From Deltaproteobacteria bacterium CG_4_8_14_3_um_filter_43_13 (GTDB taxonomy: Bacteria > Desulfobacterota > UBA8473): a DNA stretch of 5,884 nt. Position 1 is the first letter of the stretch. Every line of letters starts with the position of its first letter. The notes under the pieces were generated by a model. It did no database searches and was not told where the DNA came from. It was given only the letters and a program-made list of their open reading frames with translations. Made by a program: the position numbers and the translations under genes. This document shows, in pieces, positions 4,676 to 5,884 of the stretch. The DNA is taken from positions 1 to 5,884 of the forward strand of contig PFIF01000190.1 in assembly GCA_002782605.1 (NCBI GenBank). The letters are read 5' to 3'.

Positions 4676-5884
4676 ATGGGATATGATTTGATCATCAGAA
4701 ATGCCAGATTGAAAGACCATGGCCCATCCGTGGACATCGGTATAAAAGACGGGAAGATCCAGAATATTGGACCCAGCACTTTTGATAAAGTGCTGGGCCA
4801 AGCAAGGGAGATCAATGCGGAACATAACCTTGTAATCCCAGGTTTTGTAAACTCCCATACCCATCTGGATAAAGCGGATCTTCTTTCTAAAATGAAACCT
4901 TCTCAGTTCGGCGGTACCTTAGAGGAGAACAGAAGACTGATACGGGAGTTTAAAGAAAACTATACTATTGCAGAAATAAAAGAGAGGGCGGGCAGGGTAA
5001 TAAGAGAGATGGCTAAAGGGGGTATTACCGCCATAAGGACTCAGGTTGATGTTGACCCTACCGCAGAACTCTTACCCTTGAAGGCAATATGTGAATTAAG
5101 AAAAGAACATGCTCATATAGCAAATATTGAGATATGTGCCTTTCCTCAGGAAGGAGTTTTTAAACAAGGTGCGAGAGAGTTGCTGGAACAGGCATTAAAT
5201 GATGGAGCTGATCTGCTGGGTGGACTCCCTTTGGTGGAAAAGACGGAAAAAGAACAAAAGGGGCATATTGATGTTCTCTTTGAAATTGCAGAGAATTATG
5301 ATGTGGAGCTGGAGGTCCAAATAGACGAGTCCAACAACCCTGAAGATTTCATGCTGCCATATTTAGTGGAAAAGACGATCAATGAAGGCTATGAGGGAAG
5401 GGTCTCGGCTACACATTGTATCTCTCTCTCCAAGGTTGATAACAGAATAGCAAGTGGAGTAATAAAAAGGGTTAAGGAAGCAGGGATTAATGTTATAGTA
5501 ACGCCAAGTTGTAATCTTATAACCAGTTTCCCAGAGATTAAAGGCTCACGGCCGTATAACAGTATAACGAGGGTAAGGGATTTAATTGAAAACGGTGTAA
5601 ATGTGGCAATTGGTACCGATAATATAAGGGATATTTTTTACCCGTTGGGTAATGGAAGTATGGTAAGAGAGATGCATGTCCTGGCGACTGCCACCAGAAT
5701 GAGCAGGGTCGAGGACGTAGAGCATATATTTGATATGGCATCTTTGAATGGCGCCAAGATATTAAATCTGGATTATGGAGTTGATGTAGGGAGACAGGCT
5801 GACCTGCTTATTACCAATTCCACCACTAAAAGAGGGGTGATAAGCAGCCAGGAAATTATCCCTTATGTGGTAAAGAATGGGAAA
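4676..5884 (+). CDS. Cytosine deaminase/AtzC-like amidohydrolase, 3' end cut by window edge
   Basis: The frame stays open for 403 codons to the right edge. The last visible residues, YVVKNGK, are typical of the closing strand of the family, so only a short tail is probably missing. Amidohydrolases of this group (E. coli CodA, AtzC) deaminate or hydrolyse N-heterocycles using one metal ion in a TIM barrel. Visible motifs are the N-terminal strand YDLIIRNARL, HTH at 61-63 (metal ligands), FPQEG with Gln158 (substrate contact in CodA), ATH with His247, and GTDNIRD with Asp315, followed by YPLGNGSM, which is close to AtzC and CodA. Where CodA has HCDE the protein reads QIDE: Gln215 replaces the third metal-ligand His, while Glu218 is kept. 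The substrate is therefore open; cytosine, isocytosine or another ring compound are guesses. The ATG at 4676 has AAAAGG six bases upstream. The gene follows pyrR, separated by a MITE-like element. Confidence 0.85.
   Translation, partial: MGYDLIIRNARLKDHGPSVDIGIKDGKIQNIGPSTFDKVLGQAREINAEHNLVIPGFVNSHTHLDKADLLSKMKPSQFGGTLEENRRLIREFKENYTIAEIKERAGRVIREMAKGGITAIRTQVDVDPTAELLPLKAICELRKEHAHIANIEICAFPQEGVFKQGARELLEQALNDGADLLGGLPLVEKTEKEQKGHIDVLFEIAENYDVELEVQIDESNNPEDFMLPYLVEKTINEGYEGRVSATHCISLSKVDNRIASGVIKRVKEAGINVIVTPSCNLITSFPEIKGSRPYNSITRVRDLIENGVNVAIGTDNIRDIFYPLGNGSMVREMHVLATATRMSRVEDVEHIFDMASLNGAKILNLDYGVDVGRQADLLITNSTTKRGVISSQEIIPYVVKNGK

Noticed and set aside
4568..4864. Minus-strand open frame opposite the start of the amidohydrolase
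   Set aside because: It is antisense to a clearly recognisable gene, shows no family features and partly covers the mobile element.

Overview
This window appears to come from a bacterial chromosome of moderate GC content. All the clear genes lie on the + strand. Two are universal housekeeping genes: lepA (elongation factor 4) and lepB (signal peptidase I), followed by pyrR. The rest is a coiled-coil gene of uncertain function, a cytosine deaminase-like amidohydrolase cut by the right edge, and many short repeats in the gaps. The lepA-lepB pairing, the single-TM signal peptidase and the abundant intergenic repeats suggest an environmental, possibly anaerobic lineage such as Desulfobacterota, Nitrospirota or anammox-type planctomycetes. 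That placement is a guess and nothing in the window settles it.

Layout. Positions 1-393 hold no gene. On the minus strand there is a good sigma-54 (-24/-12) promoter match followed by a strong Shine-Dalgarno sequence, which points to a divergent gene starting at or just past the left edge. The rest of this stretch has arrays of 8-bp units of the type AGGCACAA and their reverse complement, plus a near-perfect sigma-70 promoter that ends right at the first gene. Positions 394-1104 encode a coiled-coil protein with a C-terminal PD-(D/E)XK-like domain. The gene is flanked on both sides by octamer arrays in opposite orientation. The right-hand array (about 1153-1300) contains a 38-bp perfect inverted repeat and ends just before lepA.

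From 1333 the genes run lepA, lepB, pyrR and amidohydrolase, all co-directional. An identical 32-bp hairpin-forming repeat sits in the lepA-lepB gap and again in the lepB-pyrR gap. A 192-bp fold-back element with near-perfect terminal inverted repeats and flanking TAAAGG copies, which looks like a MITE, sits between pyrR and the amidohydrolase.

Function. LepA (translation) and LepB (processing of exported proteins) form a familiar pair. PyrR senses pyrimidine nucleotides and regulates pyrimidine genes. It is followed here by a cytosine deaminase/AtzC-like amidohydrolase, not directly by pyrB or pyrC, which suggests a possible link to pyrimidine salvage or catabolism of related heterocycles. 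In that amidohydrolase the third expected metal-ligand histidine is a glutamine, so its substrate and metal use cannot be assumed. I see no defence system, CRISPR array, tRNA or rRNA in the window. The most unusual content is the repeat architecture and the variant amidohydrolase.
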